From NCBI GenBank assembly GCA_020720565.1, contig DYOK01000001.1, positions 8,870 to 72,869 of the forward strand: a DNA stretch of 64,000 nt. The letters are read 5' to 3'. This DNA is from Acetofilamentum sp. Its GTDB lineage: Bacteria > Bacteroidota > Bacteroidia > Bacteroidales > JAFGXI01. Under the pieces are notes generated by a model. The model saw only the letters and a program-made list of their open reading frames with translations, did not search any database and was not told the origin of the DNA. The position numbers and the translations under genes are program-made. Shown here one piece after another: positions 26,025 through 34,451 of this stretch (position 1 is the first letter of the stretch; each line of letters opens with the position of its first letter).

Positions 26025-26965
26025 AAGGTAATTCGAGTACCGACACTTCGGTCTTCGAGTTGTTTCGATTCGGTAATGACCGACTTACCTCCTCCTCCTT
26101 CGACAAAGCGAACGGCGGCTTCTACCTTTGGCCCCATACTTCCTTCTCCAAACATGCCTTTGCTTAAATATTCTCTAGCATCTTTAGCATCGAGAAATTC
26201 TAATATCTCTTGCTCAGGTGTTCCGAAATTGGCATATACAAAAGGCACATCGGTTAGAATATAGAGTTCGTCGGCTCCAATTTTTTGGGCTAATAATGCC
26301 GAAGCTCTATCTTTATCGATCACAGCTTCGAGTGGTTGCAACATTTTATTTTCGTCGTAATAAACTGGAATTCCTCCTCCACCCGAAGCTATTACAATGT
26401 GACCAGCTTCGACCAAAGATTTAATGACATCTTGGTTCATAATTTCCAAAGGTTCTGGAGATGCTACAGCTCTTCGCCAAGCATCAGCACCCTTAGGATC
26501 TTTTTTAAAAACCCAATTCTTTTTTCCAACAATTTCGTCGGCTTGTGCTTTTGAATATAATTTTCCAACTCTTTTAGTTGGGTTTTCGAAAGCTTTATCT
26601 TTTTTATCGACAATAACTTGCGTTACGATTGAAATCACTTTTTTGTCAATTCCTTCTTCGGTAAGAATATTTTTTAAATTTCGCTCAATCATATATGCAA
26701 TTCCACCTTGCGAATCGGCTACGCAGATATCTAAAGGCATTTGAGGAATATCATACATTTCTTTGCCTGCGTCGTTTCGCATCAAAATATTTCCTACTTG
26801 TGGCCCATTTCCATGGCTAATGACCAAATTGTAGCCTTCCTTTATAAGGTACACTAAGTTTTTTAATGTATCGTAGGAATTAACATTTTGCTCGTCAATA
26901 GTTCCTTTTTCATTTCCTCTTAAAAGAGCATTACCCCCAAGGGCAACTACTGCTAGTTTTTTCAT
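26015..26965 (-). CDS. arcC: Carbamate kinase
   Basis: ArcC makes ATP and carbamate from carbamoyl phosphate and ADP in fermentative arginine/citrulline use. The 316-residue product shows the amino-acid-kinase fold signatures V-A-L-G-G-N-A-L-L at the N-terminus, I-S-H-G-N-G-P-Q-V-G-N near 49, A-S-G-G-G-G-I-P-V near 197 and T-D-V-P near 238, and F-G-E-G-S-M-G-P-K-V near 275. Full length. With the ornithine carbamoyltransferase 76 bp downstream it forms the energy-yielding half of the arginine deiminase pathway. Confidence 0.97.
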   Translation of the reverse strand: MKKLAVVALGGNALLRGNEKGTIDEQNVNSYDTLKNLVYLIKEGYNLVISHGNGPQVGNILMRNDAGKEMYDIPQMPLDICVADSQGGIAYMIERNLKNILTEEGIDKKVISIVTQVIVDKKDKAFENPTKRVGKLYSKAQADEIVGKKNWVFKKDPKGADAWRRAVASPEPLEIMNQDVIKSLVEAGHIVIASGGGGIPVYYDENKMLQPLEAVIDKDRASALLAQKIGADELYILTDVPFVYANFGTPEQEILEFLDAKDAREYLSKGMFGEGSMGPKVEAAVRFVEGGGGKSVITESKQLEDRSVGTRITLNY

Positions 26966-27296
26966 ATTTGTTTTTATTTTAACAAGGTCTTTGACCCATA
27001 TGTTTTAAATATTTTATCCAACATTTATTGACAATGAATTTTTTGATAAATCAAAATCCTCATTTAATCACAAGCATTAGTTTTATTATTAACCTTTAAT
27101 TGAGTGTGCAAATTTAGTAAAATATCGTGAAAATAAACTTTTTGAATTATTTTTTCAAACAGTTGATATTGTGTTGCTTAAGTAAATATCTTTATAAACC
27201 ATGACGAAAGTCAAAAATATAGTATTAGTTCTTTAATTTTTTTTAAATTTGAAAGCCTAACACACTTCAATTTAAAACTACTTTACTACTCCATTT
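26966..27296. other. 331-bp divergent gap, arcC/enoyl-CoA hydratase
   Basis: It holds a degenerate repeat start (CAAGGTCTTTGACCCATATG, 26983-27002, copy G) just upstream of arcC and a TAAATTTG box at 27244-27251, a -7-like element for the enoyl-CoA hydratase gene at 27297. The rest is featureless AT-rich DNA. Confidence 0.45.
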
Positions 27297-28079
27297 ATGA
27301 TCGAATTAAAATTCGCCAACTTACTCATTGAAAACAGAATAGCTTACATCACCATTAATCGTCCCGATAAAAGGAATGCACTTAATTCAGAGGTTGTGAG
27401 TAATCTTAAACAACTTTTTAAAGAAGCTGAGCAAAATCCCGAAGCCAAAATTATTGTATTGAAAGCCAATGGCGATGCGTTCTGTGCTGGGGCAGATTTA
27501 GCTTATCTTCAGCAATTACAAAAAAATTCTTTTGAAGAAAACCTAGAAGATTCGAATCATTTAAAATCCTTATTCGAAGCCATTTATCTCAATTCAAAAA
27601 TTGTAATTGCCCAAGTCGAAGGTCATGCCATTGCTGGTGGTGGTGGTTTGGCTACAGTGTGCGATTTTGTTTTTTCGGTACCCGAAGCTAAAATTGGATT
27701 TACTGAAGTTAAAATCGGATTTGTCCCTGCTATTATTTCGCTGTTTATTTTAAGAAAAATAGGAGAAAACAGAACTAAGGAGTTACTTTATACAGGCGAT
27801 TTAATAACTTCACAAAAAGCAAAAGCAATAGGTTTGATAAATTATATAATAGATCCCGAAAATATTTCGAGTGAAGTTTACGATTTTGCACAAAAGTTAA
27901 TAAAATCTTGCTCAGCCGATTCATTGGCATTGACCAAAAATCTATTAGCTCAAGTTCCCACTATGAATCTGAGCGAAGGTCTGAATTATGCCTCTGAAAT
28001 GAATGCTAAAGCAAGATCAACAAATGATTGCATAAGGGGAATATCTGCTTTTTTAAATAAAGAGACCATTGAGTGGTAA
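27297..28079 (+). CDS. Enoyl-CoA hydratase/isomerase family protein
   Basis: The 260-residue crotonase-fold enzyme has the oxyanion-hole segments A-F-C-A-G-A-D-L near 63-70 and E-G-H-A-I-A-G-G-G-G-L-A near 108-119, plus the catalytic Glu region G-F-T-E-V-K-I-G-F-V-P near 138. The pattern is close to methylglutaconyl-CoA hydratases and short-chain enoyl-CoA hydratases of Bacteroidota; the substrate cannot be fixed from sequence. It stands alone, with no acyl-CoA dehydrogenase or thiolase nearby. Butyrate kinase at 62665 hints at CoA-thioester fermentation in the same organism. Confidence 0.92.
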   Translation: MIELKFANLLIENRIAYITINRPDKRNALNSEVVSNLKQLFKEAEQNPEAKIIVLKANGDAFCAGADLAYLQQLQKNSFEENLEDSNHLKSLFEAIYLNSKIVIAQVEGHAIAGGGGLATVCDFVFSVPEAKIGFTEVKIGFVPAIISLFILRKIGENRTKELLYTGDLITSQKAKAIGLINYIIDPENISSEVYDFAQKLIKSCSADSLALTKNLLAQVPTMNLSEGLNYASEMNAKARSTNDCIRGISAFLNKETIEW

Positions 28080-28094
28080 GTTGTTAAATTAAGT

Positions 28095-28182
28095 ACATAG
28101 AATAATCTAGTGTCAGACTTTATTAAGCTTAGAGCTTGTTTTAATGTACGTAACAAAAACAACAAATAGGTCGAAGACCTTA
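28095..28182 (-). repeat. Dispersed TAAGGTC repeat, copy H
   Basis: On the minus strand: TAAGGTCTTCGACCTATTTG, then GTTTTTGTTACGTACATT, AAGCTCTAAGCTT and TAGATTATTC. It is one of two copies in minus orientation, here opposing the flanking plus-strand genes and not at a stop codon. Confidence 0.75.
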
Positions 28183-28335
28183 TCTAAAATAGAATACGTT
28201 AGATGATTGCTAAAACACTCATTGAATTGATGTAAATATGATTGTTGTGTTAAAAATATTTTGCAACATAAAATTGTGAATACTTACTTTCAAAACATAC
28301 ATACAATGTGGAATAATATTATATTTTTGTACGAC

Positions 28336-29019
28336 ATGAAAGCCAAATATACTAACAAAACATTTTTAATCGTCTTTTCAGTTATACTTAGCCTACTCGC
28401 TTCATGTAGAAGCGATGTAAGCAAGGGAAAGGAAGGGATTATTCACTATGAACTCACCTATTTAGATGACGAAACAGCGAATCCAATCATTACTTTTTTG
28501 CCCAACACCATGCAATATTCCTTTAAAGACGACCGTACAGTGCAAAAAGTTGAAGGTTGGGGTGGTGTTTTTAAAATGGTTGGTATATCTGACAACGAAA
28601 AAGACTCTGTAATTGCTTTAATGAAAATTTTGGGCGAAAAATACCAATATCGATGCGGATTAGGTGACGATAGTTTTGGTTACGACCCACTCGAAGGTGT
28701 TAAAATTGAGTACGTAGACGGAACCAAAGAAATTGCTGGATATAAATGTAAGAAAGCAATTGCCAAATATAAAGACCAAACCTTCGACTTGTATTATACC
28801 GAAGAAATTAAAATTAAAGAAGCCAATTGGAATACACCTTATAAGGAAGTGAAAGGCGTGTTGATGGAATATCAAATCAATATGTTCAACATTAACACTA
28901 AAATTGTAGCTAAAGAAATCGAGAAAATCGAAGTCGCCGAAACCGAGTTTGAAATTCCTGAAGGCTTTTTAAAAGTAGATAAAAAGAAAATTGAAGAATC
29001 AGTTTTTAAATTTATGTAA
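28336..29019 (+). CDS. DUF4412-like lipoprotein
   Basis: The 227-residue product starts at the ATG at 28336 (M-K-A-K-Y-T-N), chosen because it places a lipoprotein signal peptide directly at the N-terminus: hydrophobic 10-22, lipobox L-L-A-S-C near 23-27. The mature domain contains G-I-I-H-Y-E-L-T-Y, and E-I-A-G-Y-K-C-K-K-A near 137 followed by a Y-Y-T-E-E-I strand. The same layout occurs in the next gene, so the two are tandem paralogues. Function is unknown; the family is envelope-associated. A TATTTTTG box lies 7 bp before the ATG, too close for an ordinary leader. Confidence 0.8.
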   Translation: MKAKYTNKTFLIVFSVILSLLASCRSDVSKGKEGIIHYELTYLDDETANPIITFLPNTMQYSFKDDRTVQKVEGWGGVFKMVGISDNEKDSVIALMKILGEKYQYRCGLGDDSFGYDPLEGVKIEYVDGTKEIAGYKCKKAIAKYKDQTFDLYYTEEIKIKEANWNTPYKEVKGVLMEYQINMFNINTKIVAKEIEKIEVAETEFEIPEGFLKVDKKKIEESVFKFM

Positions 29020-29092
29020 CTTTTTTGCCATTCCTTTGTCTTAGGCATCAGATTTGTAAAACCGTTTTTAAATCAATATAAATATTTTTAAA

Positions 29093-29764
29093 ATGAAATC
29101 AATTACGTTACTTCTCTCAATTGCTTTGGTAGCAATCAATTTAAACACTTTTGCAGGCGGAAAAAAACCTGCTGGCGGATTCTCGGGCACAGTAAAATAT
29201 AAAATTACTTACGAAGGTCGCGAAATATCGGCACAAGAACAAGCCCAAATGCCCTCAGAAATTGTTGAATACCATCTTAACAATATGACTCGAAAAGACA
29301 TGGTAACTCCAATGTATTCGGTAATTACAATTTTAAACAACGAAACCCAAGAAACCATTCTTTTAATCGATGCAATGGGTAAAAAATTCTACATTAAAAA
29401 ATCGGGCGAAGAAGTTAAAGCAGCAATGGCTAAAAACGACTCTGCAAATGCTAAACCCGAAGTAAAAATGTTAGACGGAACAAAAACGATTGCTGGTTAT
29501 GTTTGTAAAAAAGCTGAATTAGTTTCGGGCGAAGAAACCACTACTGTTTTTTATACCGATGCAATTGCAGCGGTAAATCAAGAATACAAAGAAATACCAG
29601 GCTACCCAATGTATTATAGCTCTAAAATTCCACAAATGGAAGAATTAGTAATGGTCGGCGAAGCCACAAGTGTTGACACCAAAAAGCCAAGCAAAAAGTT
29701 ATTTGAGATTCCTAGCGATTACGAAGAAATGACTCCTGAAATGGCGAAACAAATGGGCATGTAA
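29093..29764 (+). CDS. DUF4412 family secreted protein
   Basis: The 223-residue product has a cleavable signal peptide (hydrophobic 4-20, cleavage near T-F-A-G). The mature part has G-T-V-K-Y-K-I-T-Y, matching G-I-I-H-Y-E-L-T-Y of the preceding lipoprotein, and I-A-G-Y-V-C-K-K-A-E near 145 followed by V-F-Y-T-D-A-I. The G-Y-x-C-K-K-A motif with a single Cys is shared by both. Role unknown. The 73-bp gap on the same strand suggests cotranscription. Its stop codon is also the first triplet of repeat copy I. Confidence 0.82.
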   Translation: MKSITLLLSIALVAINLNTFAGGKKPAGGFSGTVKYKITYEGREISAQEQAQMPSEIVEYHLNNMTRKDMVTPMYSVITILNNETQETILLIDAMGKKFYIKKSGEEVKAAMAKNDSANAKPEVKMLDGTKTIAGYVCKKAELVSGEETTTVFYTDAIAAVNQEYKEIPGYPMYYSSKIPQMEELVMVGEATSVDTKKPSKKLFEIPSDYEEMTPEMAKQMGM

Positions 29765-29844
29765 GGCCTGCGACCTATTTCTTGTTTTTGTAACTAGTAA
29801 TTTATCAGAATTCTAGCTTTTTAAAATACGATATTAAATTATGC
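29762..29844 (+). repeat. Dispersed TAAGGTC repeat, copy I (at a stop codon)
   Basis: TAAGGCCTGCGACCTATTTC, then GTTTTTGTAACTAGTAATTT, ATCAGAATTCTAGCTTTT and AATACGATATTAAATTATGC. One of the most complete copies. The first TAA is the stop of the DUF4412 gene. Confidence 0.85.
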
Positions 29845-29876
29845 ATAATACTTTAATAGTCCAAAAAAAGAAAATT

Positions 29877-29905
29877 AAAAGGTACTAAATTTAGTACCTT
29901 TTTTT
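29877..29905 (+). terminator. Terminator of the DUF4412 pair
   Basis: AAAAGGTACTAAATTTAGTACCTTTT is split here as GGTACTAAA and TTTAGTACC, a perfect palindrome followed by a seven-T run on the plus strand. Confidence 0.85.
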
Positions 29906-29920
29906 ATTGGTATAACTAAA

Positions 29921-29952
29921 AAAATCCTGTCTATCGTTTGATAAACAGGATG
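29921..29952 (-). terminator. Terminator of purH
   Basis: ATCCTGT and ACAGGAT pair (with an inner TATC/GATA stem), and the seven A bases at 29917-29924 give a T-run on the minus strand, 26 bp beyond the purH stop. Confidence 0.85.
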
Positions 29953-29977
29953 TACTATATTCTACTAGTTAATAAGA

Positions 29978-31498
29978 TTAATGTTTAAAGTGTCTGATGC
30001 CAGTAAACACCATCGACATTTGGTTTTGGTTACAAAAATCGATAGAATCTTGATCTTTAATCGACCCTCCTGGTTGAATAACGGCTTTAATACCAGCTTG
30101 CATTGCAATTTCTACAGAATCGGCAAATGGGAAAAATGCGTCGGAAGCCATCACAGCACCATTTAAATCGAAACCAAAACTTTTTGCTTTTTCAATGGCT
30201 TGTCGTAAAGCATCAATTCTTGAGGTCTGCCCTGTCCCACTGGCCAAAAGCTGGTCTCCTTTAGCCAGAACAATGGTATTCGATTTGGTGTGTTTTACTA
30301 TTTTATTGGCAAATAATAAATCTTTTACTTCGCTTGGCGAAGGTTTGCTATTGCTTACCACCCTTAAGTCTTGTTCGCTTTCAACTTTAGAATCTTTTTC
30401 TTGACACAATATGCCATTTAAAGCTGTTCTAAAGTTAAATTGTGGTAATTCGATATTTTTGATAACCAACAAGATTCTGTTCTTTTTACTCATCAAAACC
30501 TTTAATGCATCATCGGAATAAGAGGGTGCGATACAAACCTCCATAAACAAGGTATTCATTTCATCGGCTACTTGTCCGTCGATTGGCCGATTGGTGATAA
30601 TTACTCCACCAAATGCCGATACAGGGTCACCTGCAAGTGCGTCTTTCCATGCTTGAACCATACTTGGTCTCGATGCTATGCCGCATGCGTTATTATGCTT
30701 TAAAATGGCAAAAGTAGGCTGTTCAAAATCGCGAATTAAGTTAACTGCCGCATCAATATCGAGCAAATTATTATACGAAACTTCTTTACCATGAAGTTGA
30801 TCAAACATTTCGTCAAATTTACCGAAAAACAAAGCTTTCTGATGTGGATTCTCTCCATATCTTAAACCTCGATGATCGTTCACACTTTGTTTAAAAACCG
30901 AAATATCTTCTTTAGCATTGAAATATTTAAAAATAGCTGTATCGTAATGCGAAGACACATTAAATGCATGTAACGCAAACAACCTTCTTTGTTCCACAGA
31001 TGTGGCACAAGCTTGTGTTTTTAAAATATCTAACAACATAGAATATTGTTGTTTCGAAGGAATTACAACCACATCGCCAAAATTTTTAGCAGCTGCTCTT
31101 ATCAGCGAAATTCCGCCTATGTCAATCTTTTCGATAATTTCGGCGTCGGTACCACCTGAGGCAACCGTTTCTTCGAATGGATATAGATCTACCACAACCA
31201 AATCAATCTCAGGAATTTGAAACGATTCTAGTTGAGCAATATCCGACTGATTTTCGCGACGTGCCAAAATGCCACCAAAAACTTTTGGATGTAAGGTTTT
31301 AACACGTCCACCTAAGATTGAAGGATAAGTTGTTAAATCTTCGACAGGCACCACCTTTGCACCAAGCGATTCTAAAAACGTTTGAGTTCCACCTGTAGAA
31401 TAGAGTGTAACATTATTCTCTATAAGGGTTTTAACAATTTCGTCTAATCCATCTTTGTGGTAAACAGAAATAAGTGCCGACTTTATTTTTTTATGCAT
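29978..31498 (-). CDS. purH: Bifunctional AICAR formyltransferase/IMP cyclohydrolase
   Basis: PurH catalyses the last two steps of IMP synthesis. The 506-residue product starts at the ATG at 31498 (M-H-K-K-I-K-S-A-L-I-S-V); a TTG two codons earlier is less likely. The MGS-like cyclohydrolase domain (1-195) has S-T-G-G-T near 36, T-L-H-P-K-V-F-G-G-I-L near 66 and the S-L-I-R-A-A-A-K-N block. The formyltransferase domain has L-K-H-N-N-A-C-G near 262 and the C-terminal A-S-D-A-F-F-P-F-A-D-S-V. It stands alone between converging and diverging plus-strand genes, with its own terminator. Confidence 0.97.
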   Translation of the reverse strand: MHKKIKSALISVYHKDGLDEIVKTLIENNVTLYSTGGTQTFLESLGAKVVPVEDLTTYPSILGGRVKTLHPKVFGGILARRENQSDIAQLESFQIPEIDLVVVDLYPFEETVASGGTDAEIIEKIDIGGISLIRAAAKNFGDVVVIPSKQQYSMLLDILKTQACATSVEQRRLFALHAFNVSSHYDTAIFKYFNAKEDISVFKQSVNDHRGLRYGENPHQKALFFGKFDEMFDQLHGKEVSYNNLLDIDAAVNLIRDFEQPTFAILKHNNACGIASRPSMVQAWKDALAGDPVSAFGGVIITNRPIDGQVADEMNTLFMEVCIAPSYSDDALKVLMSKKNRILLVIKNIELPQFNFRTALNGILCQEKDSKVESEQDLRVVSNSKPSPSEVKDLLFANKIVKHTKSNTIVLAKGDQLLASGTGQTSRIDALRQAIEKAKSFGFDLNGAVMASDAFFPFADSVEIAMQAGIKAVIQPGGSIKDQDSIDFCNQNQMSMVFTGIRHFKH

Positions 31499-31701
31499 AA
31501 CCAAATTTATATTAAATTTTTTATCAAAAGTCCGTAAGAAAAGTCAAAGATAAAATGCTATTTATTCTTTTTTATAATATTTTTTCGAACAATTTCCAGT
31601 GAATTGATATCAAGCAGTAAGATACTTGAATATTAGTACTTTTATATCTATAATGACACTATTTTTTATACGAAAAAAGCAATTAGATTGCCTAAAATGA
31701 T

Positions 31702-31709
31702 TAATTTTG
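31702..31709 (+). promoter_or_regulatory. -7-like box upstream of the Crp/Fnr gene
   Basis: TAATTTTG fits the Bacteroidota -7 pattern TAnnTTTG, 70 bp before the ATG at 31779. No strong TTTG -33 partner is visible. Confidence 0.35.
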
Positions 31710-31778
31710 TGCTGTCAAACATAAATTCTTTTAAAGACATTTTTCTAAAAATTAAATCGAATATAAAAGATTAATTAA

Positions 31779-32480
31779 ATGAAACACAAAGATATAAACT
31801 GCGATAATTGTTTTATAAGCAAGTCTTCTGTATTTACAGTTCTAACAGACGAAGAAAAAAATATTATTCGTCAGAATCACTCTTGTACACATTATAAAAA
31901 AGGGGAAATCATATACAAAGAAGGCGACAAGCCGACAGGACTTATCTGCTTGTCTGATGGCAAAGTCAAAATATATAAAGAAGGTGTGGGAGGACGTGAA
32001 CAGATTGTTAGAATGGCTAAACCAGTTGGTTTTATTGGGTATAGAGCATTATTTGCAAACGAGAATTACATCGCTTCTGCTTTAGCTATCGAGGATTCAA
32101 CAGTTTGTAATATCGACAAAAAAATTCTTTTCGAAATGATTCATCGAAATACCGAATTTGCATCCAATATTATTAAATCTTTGGCCACCGAATTAGGATT
32201 CTCTAATAACAGAACCGTAACATTAACCCAGAAACACATTAGAGGTCGTTTGGCCGAGTCTCTTTTGTTCTTGATGGATACCTATGGTTTCGAAGAAGAT
32301 GGCAAAACTATTCGGGTGTATTTGTCTCGCGAAGACATCGCGAACTTATCAAACATGACCACATCAAACGCCATTCGCACGCTCTCTACTTTTGCTAGTG
32401 AAAATATTATTAGCCTCGATGGTCGAAAAATTAGTATCCTCGATGTACGTGCACTTGGAAAAGTAAGCGAGATGGGTTAA
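31779..32480 (+). CDS. Crp/Fnr family transcriptional regulator
   Basis: The 233-residue product has a cyclic-nucleotide-binding-like beta-barrel (about 20-130, with Y-K-K-G-E-I-I-Y-K-E-G-D), a dimerisation helix, and a winged helix-turn-helix (about 170-225, L-S-R-E-D-I-A-N-L-S-N-M-T-T-S-N-A-I-R-T-L). The N-terminus has C-D-N-C at residues 8-11 and another Cys at about 36. That is not the four-Cys FNR cluster layout but could bind metal or respond to redox state. The Arg and Glu of a cAMP pocket are not evident. DUF4293 follows by 22 bp on the same strand. Confidence 0.92.
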   Translation: MKHKDINCDNCFISKSSVFTVLTDEEKNIIRQNHSCTHYKKGEIIYKEGDKPTGLICLSDGKVKIYKEGVGGREQIVRMAKPVGFIGYRALFANENYIASALAIEDSTVCNIDKKILFEMIHRNTEFASNIIKSLATELGFSNNRTVTLTQKHIRGRLAESLLFLMDTYGFEEDGKTIRVYLSREDIANLSNMTTSNAIRTLSTFASENIISLDGRKISILDVRALGKVSEMG

Positions 32481-32502
32481 TTAAGTTATTATTGCAATTA
32501 TT

Positions 32503-32964
32503 ATGATACAACGCATTCAAACCTTATATCTTTTAATATCGGTAGTGGTTATTAACTTGCTTTTTGTTTTGCCCATTAACGAATTAACTAATTCTGTGCA
32601 TATGCTTCGCTTTACAATTTTTGGCATTTCCGAAATTGTTCACGATAAGACTGAGTTGATAATAGAAACTATACCCTTGCTGGTATTAACTAGCTTTTCT
32701 GCCCTATCGCTATTCTTTTCGATTTTTCTTTTTAAAAACAGAAGATTACAAACTAGACTTGTGGTGTATTCGATAGTTGTACTTATAGGTTTACAAACGC
32801 TTTTTATATTTTATTTGTATAAAATCACTACCCTCAATCAGACCAACTTTAGTTTCTCGCCAGGATTGTTTTTACCTATCGTAGCCGCCTTTCTTGCCTT
32901 TCTTGCATTTCGTGCTATTCGAAAAGATGATGAATTGGTTAAGTCGACAGATAGAATAAGATAA
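32503..32964 (+). CDS. DUF4293 family membrane protein
   Basis: The 153-residue product starts M-I-Q-R-I-Q-T-L-Y-L-L-I, the family signature, and has four transmembrane helices (about 5-25, 55-77, 84-108 and 118-138). The family is restricted to Bacteroidota and has no known function. It starts 22 bp after the Crp/Fnr gene. Its stop codon is shared with repeat copy J. Confidence 0.88.
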   Translation: MIQRIQTLYLLISVVVINLLFVLPINELTNSVHMLRFTIFGISEIVHDKTELIIETIPLLVLTSFSALSLFFSIFLFKNRRLQTRLVVYSIVVLIGLQTLFIFYLYKITTLNQTNFSFSPGLFLPIVAAFLAFLAFRAIRKDDELVKSTDRIR

Positions 32965-33040
32965 GTGCTTCGATCTGTTTTTATTGCATAACTGCATGTG
33001 TATCATATTATTACGAAAATAATTCGTCATTAAATTATTC
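32962..33040 (+). repeat. Dispersed TAAGGTC repeat, copy J (at a stop codon)
   Basis: TAAGTGCTTCGATCTGTTTT opens the copy; the hairpin is decayed, but the 3' block TTCGTCATTAAATTATTC followed by AAAG is well kept. The first TAA is the stop of the DUF4293 gene. Confidence 0.7.
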
Positions 33041-33136
33041 AAAGTATTAATTTTAATTTTTGGCTTGGTTTCTGTTAAAGATTGTTAAGACTATTCACAT
33101 TGGGAAATAGTCAGTTTTTTCGTATCAAATTTTAAT

Positions 33137-33144
33137 TAGATTTG
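33137..33144 (+). promoter_or_regulatory. Putative promoter of the DUF1573 gene
   Basis: TAGATTTG matches TAnnTTTG. A TTTT element at 33115-33118 lies 18 bp upstream, roughly where the -33 box should be. The ATG follows 50 bp downstream at 33195. Confidence 0.5.
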
Positions 33145-33194
33145 CGAAACAAATCAAGTTTTTTTTGACAATCTTTTAAAACCAGTTTAAAATT

Positions 33195-34265
33195 ATGAAA
33201 TCAATATTTTTATTTCTCTCATTTTTTCTAATGCAATTTTCGTATAGCCAATCCAAGGCTATTATCACATTTGCAAAAACTGAACATGATTTTGGTACTA
33301 TTCTCGAAGTAAATGGTCCACAAACCTATGAGTTTAAACTTAAAAATACAGGAACAGCACCATTGGTTATCAATAATATTGAAGCCTCGTGTGGTTGCAC
33401 TACCCCAGAATGGAGCAAAGCCCCCATTGCAGCTGGTAAAGAAGGTTATGTAAAAGTCAGTTTCGACCCAAAAGACAGACCGGGTTCTTTTAGTAAAACC
33501 ATTACTGTAAGTTCGAATGCCACCGTTCCAGAAACAATTCTTACCATTAAAGGTATAGTAAAAGAACGAGCAAAAACCATAGACGACGAGTATCAATATA
33601 CGCTTAATGGTCTAAAAATGACCAGTTCGCATGTAGCCATGACAAGAGTCTATAGCAATTCTTCAAAAAAAGATGTTTTAGACTTATACAATTCTACAGA
33701 CAAACCTATTGTGGTTCAGTTCGACCAAATCCCATCTCATCTCACCATTAGTCCTGCCAAATTAACTGTAGCCCCAAAGCAAAAAGCAGTTGTTAATTTC
33801 ACTTTTGATGCCACCAAGAAAAAAGATTTTGGATTTGTGTCGGACCGAGTTATGGTGATTATCGACAATAAAAGGGATTCAAAAAACAAAATTACGGTGA
33901 GTGCCGATATTCAAGAAGACTTTTCGAAACTTACTAAAGCTCAACTGGATGCGACACCAAAAGCTGGATTTAATAGCACAATTCACGACTTAGGCCTTAT
34001 TAATTCTGGTGAGAAAAAAACATTCTCTTTTACACTTACTAATAATGGAAAAACCGATTTAATCGTACGTAAAATATCGTCAAATTGCGGCTGTACAGTG
34101 GCTAAATTACAATCCATGACCATTAAACCTGGACAATCTACCAAAATTGATGTGAATTTTGATGCAAAAGGCTTAACAGGTAAGCAAAACAAAACAATTA
34201 CCGTTATTACGAACGACCCTCAAAATTCCACTACAATTCTTAGAATTAAAGGAGATATAAAATAA
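33195..34265 (+). CDS. Secreted protein with two DUF1573 (Ig-like) modules
   Basis: The 356-residue product has a signal peptide (hydrophobic 3-15, cleavage after Q-F-S-Y-S-Q). Two DUF1573 modules carry the family Cys motif: E-A-S-C-G-C-T-T-P near 62 and S-S-N-C-G-C-T-V-A near 300, each followed by P-I-A-A-G-K or T-I-K-P-G-Q and a V-x-F-D strand. The segment between them (about 125-235) is a similar beta-sandwich without the C-G-C pair. The paired cysteines could form a disulphide or bind metal; the function of the family is unknown. Confidence 0.9.
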   Translation: MKSIFLFLSFFLMQFSYSQSKAIITFAKTEHDFGTILEVNGPQTYEFKLKNTGTAPLVINNIEASCGCTTPEWSKAPIAAGKEGYVKVSFDPKDRPGSFSKTITVSSNATVPETILTIKGIVKERAKTIDDEYQYTLNGLKMTSSHVAMTRVYSNSSKKDVLDLYNSTDKPIVVQFDQIPSHLTISPAKLTVAPKQKAVVNFTFDATKKKDFGFVSDRVMVIIDNKRDSKNKITVSADIQEDFSKLTKAQLDATPKAGFNSTIHDLGLINSGEKKTFSFTLTNNGKTDLIVRKISSNCGCTVAKLQSMTIKPGQSTKIDVNFDAKGLTGKQNKTITVITNDPQNSTTILRIKGDIK

Positions 34266-34375
34266 ACGTTGACGCTATGAATTTATCTTGAAAATAGATT
34301 TTTTGAATAATTTTAAAAATAGATCTATCAACCAAGGTGATAAAATAAGTTCACCATCCAATTTTAACATTTATT

Positions 34376-34410
34376 AAAACTGTTTTATAACACAAGACAG
34401 TTTTTTTTTT
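34376..34410 (+). terminator. Terminator of the DUF1573 gene
   Basis: AAAACTGT and ACAGTTTT pair over a 13-base loop and are followed by ten T bases. It lies about 110 bp past the stop. Confidence 0.8.
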
Positions 34411-34417
34411 ACTTTTG
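34410..34417 (+). promoter_or_regulatory. Putative promoter of the thioredoxin/reductase pair
   Basis: TACTTTTG matches TAnnTTTG and lies 34 bp before the ATG at 34452, just after the T-run of the preceding terminator. Confidence 0.5.
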
Positions 34418-34451
34418 CAAAAATATTATCAACTTAATTATATATTTAAAT

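Noticed and set aside
24934..26965. Complete arginine deiminase operon
   Set aside because: Only OTC and carbamate kinase are present; no arcA or arcD occurs nearby.
28322..28329. TATTTTTG as promoter of the DUF4412 lipoprotein
   Set aside because: It lies 7 bp before the ATG and has no -33 partner; it would imply a leaderless transcript.
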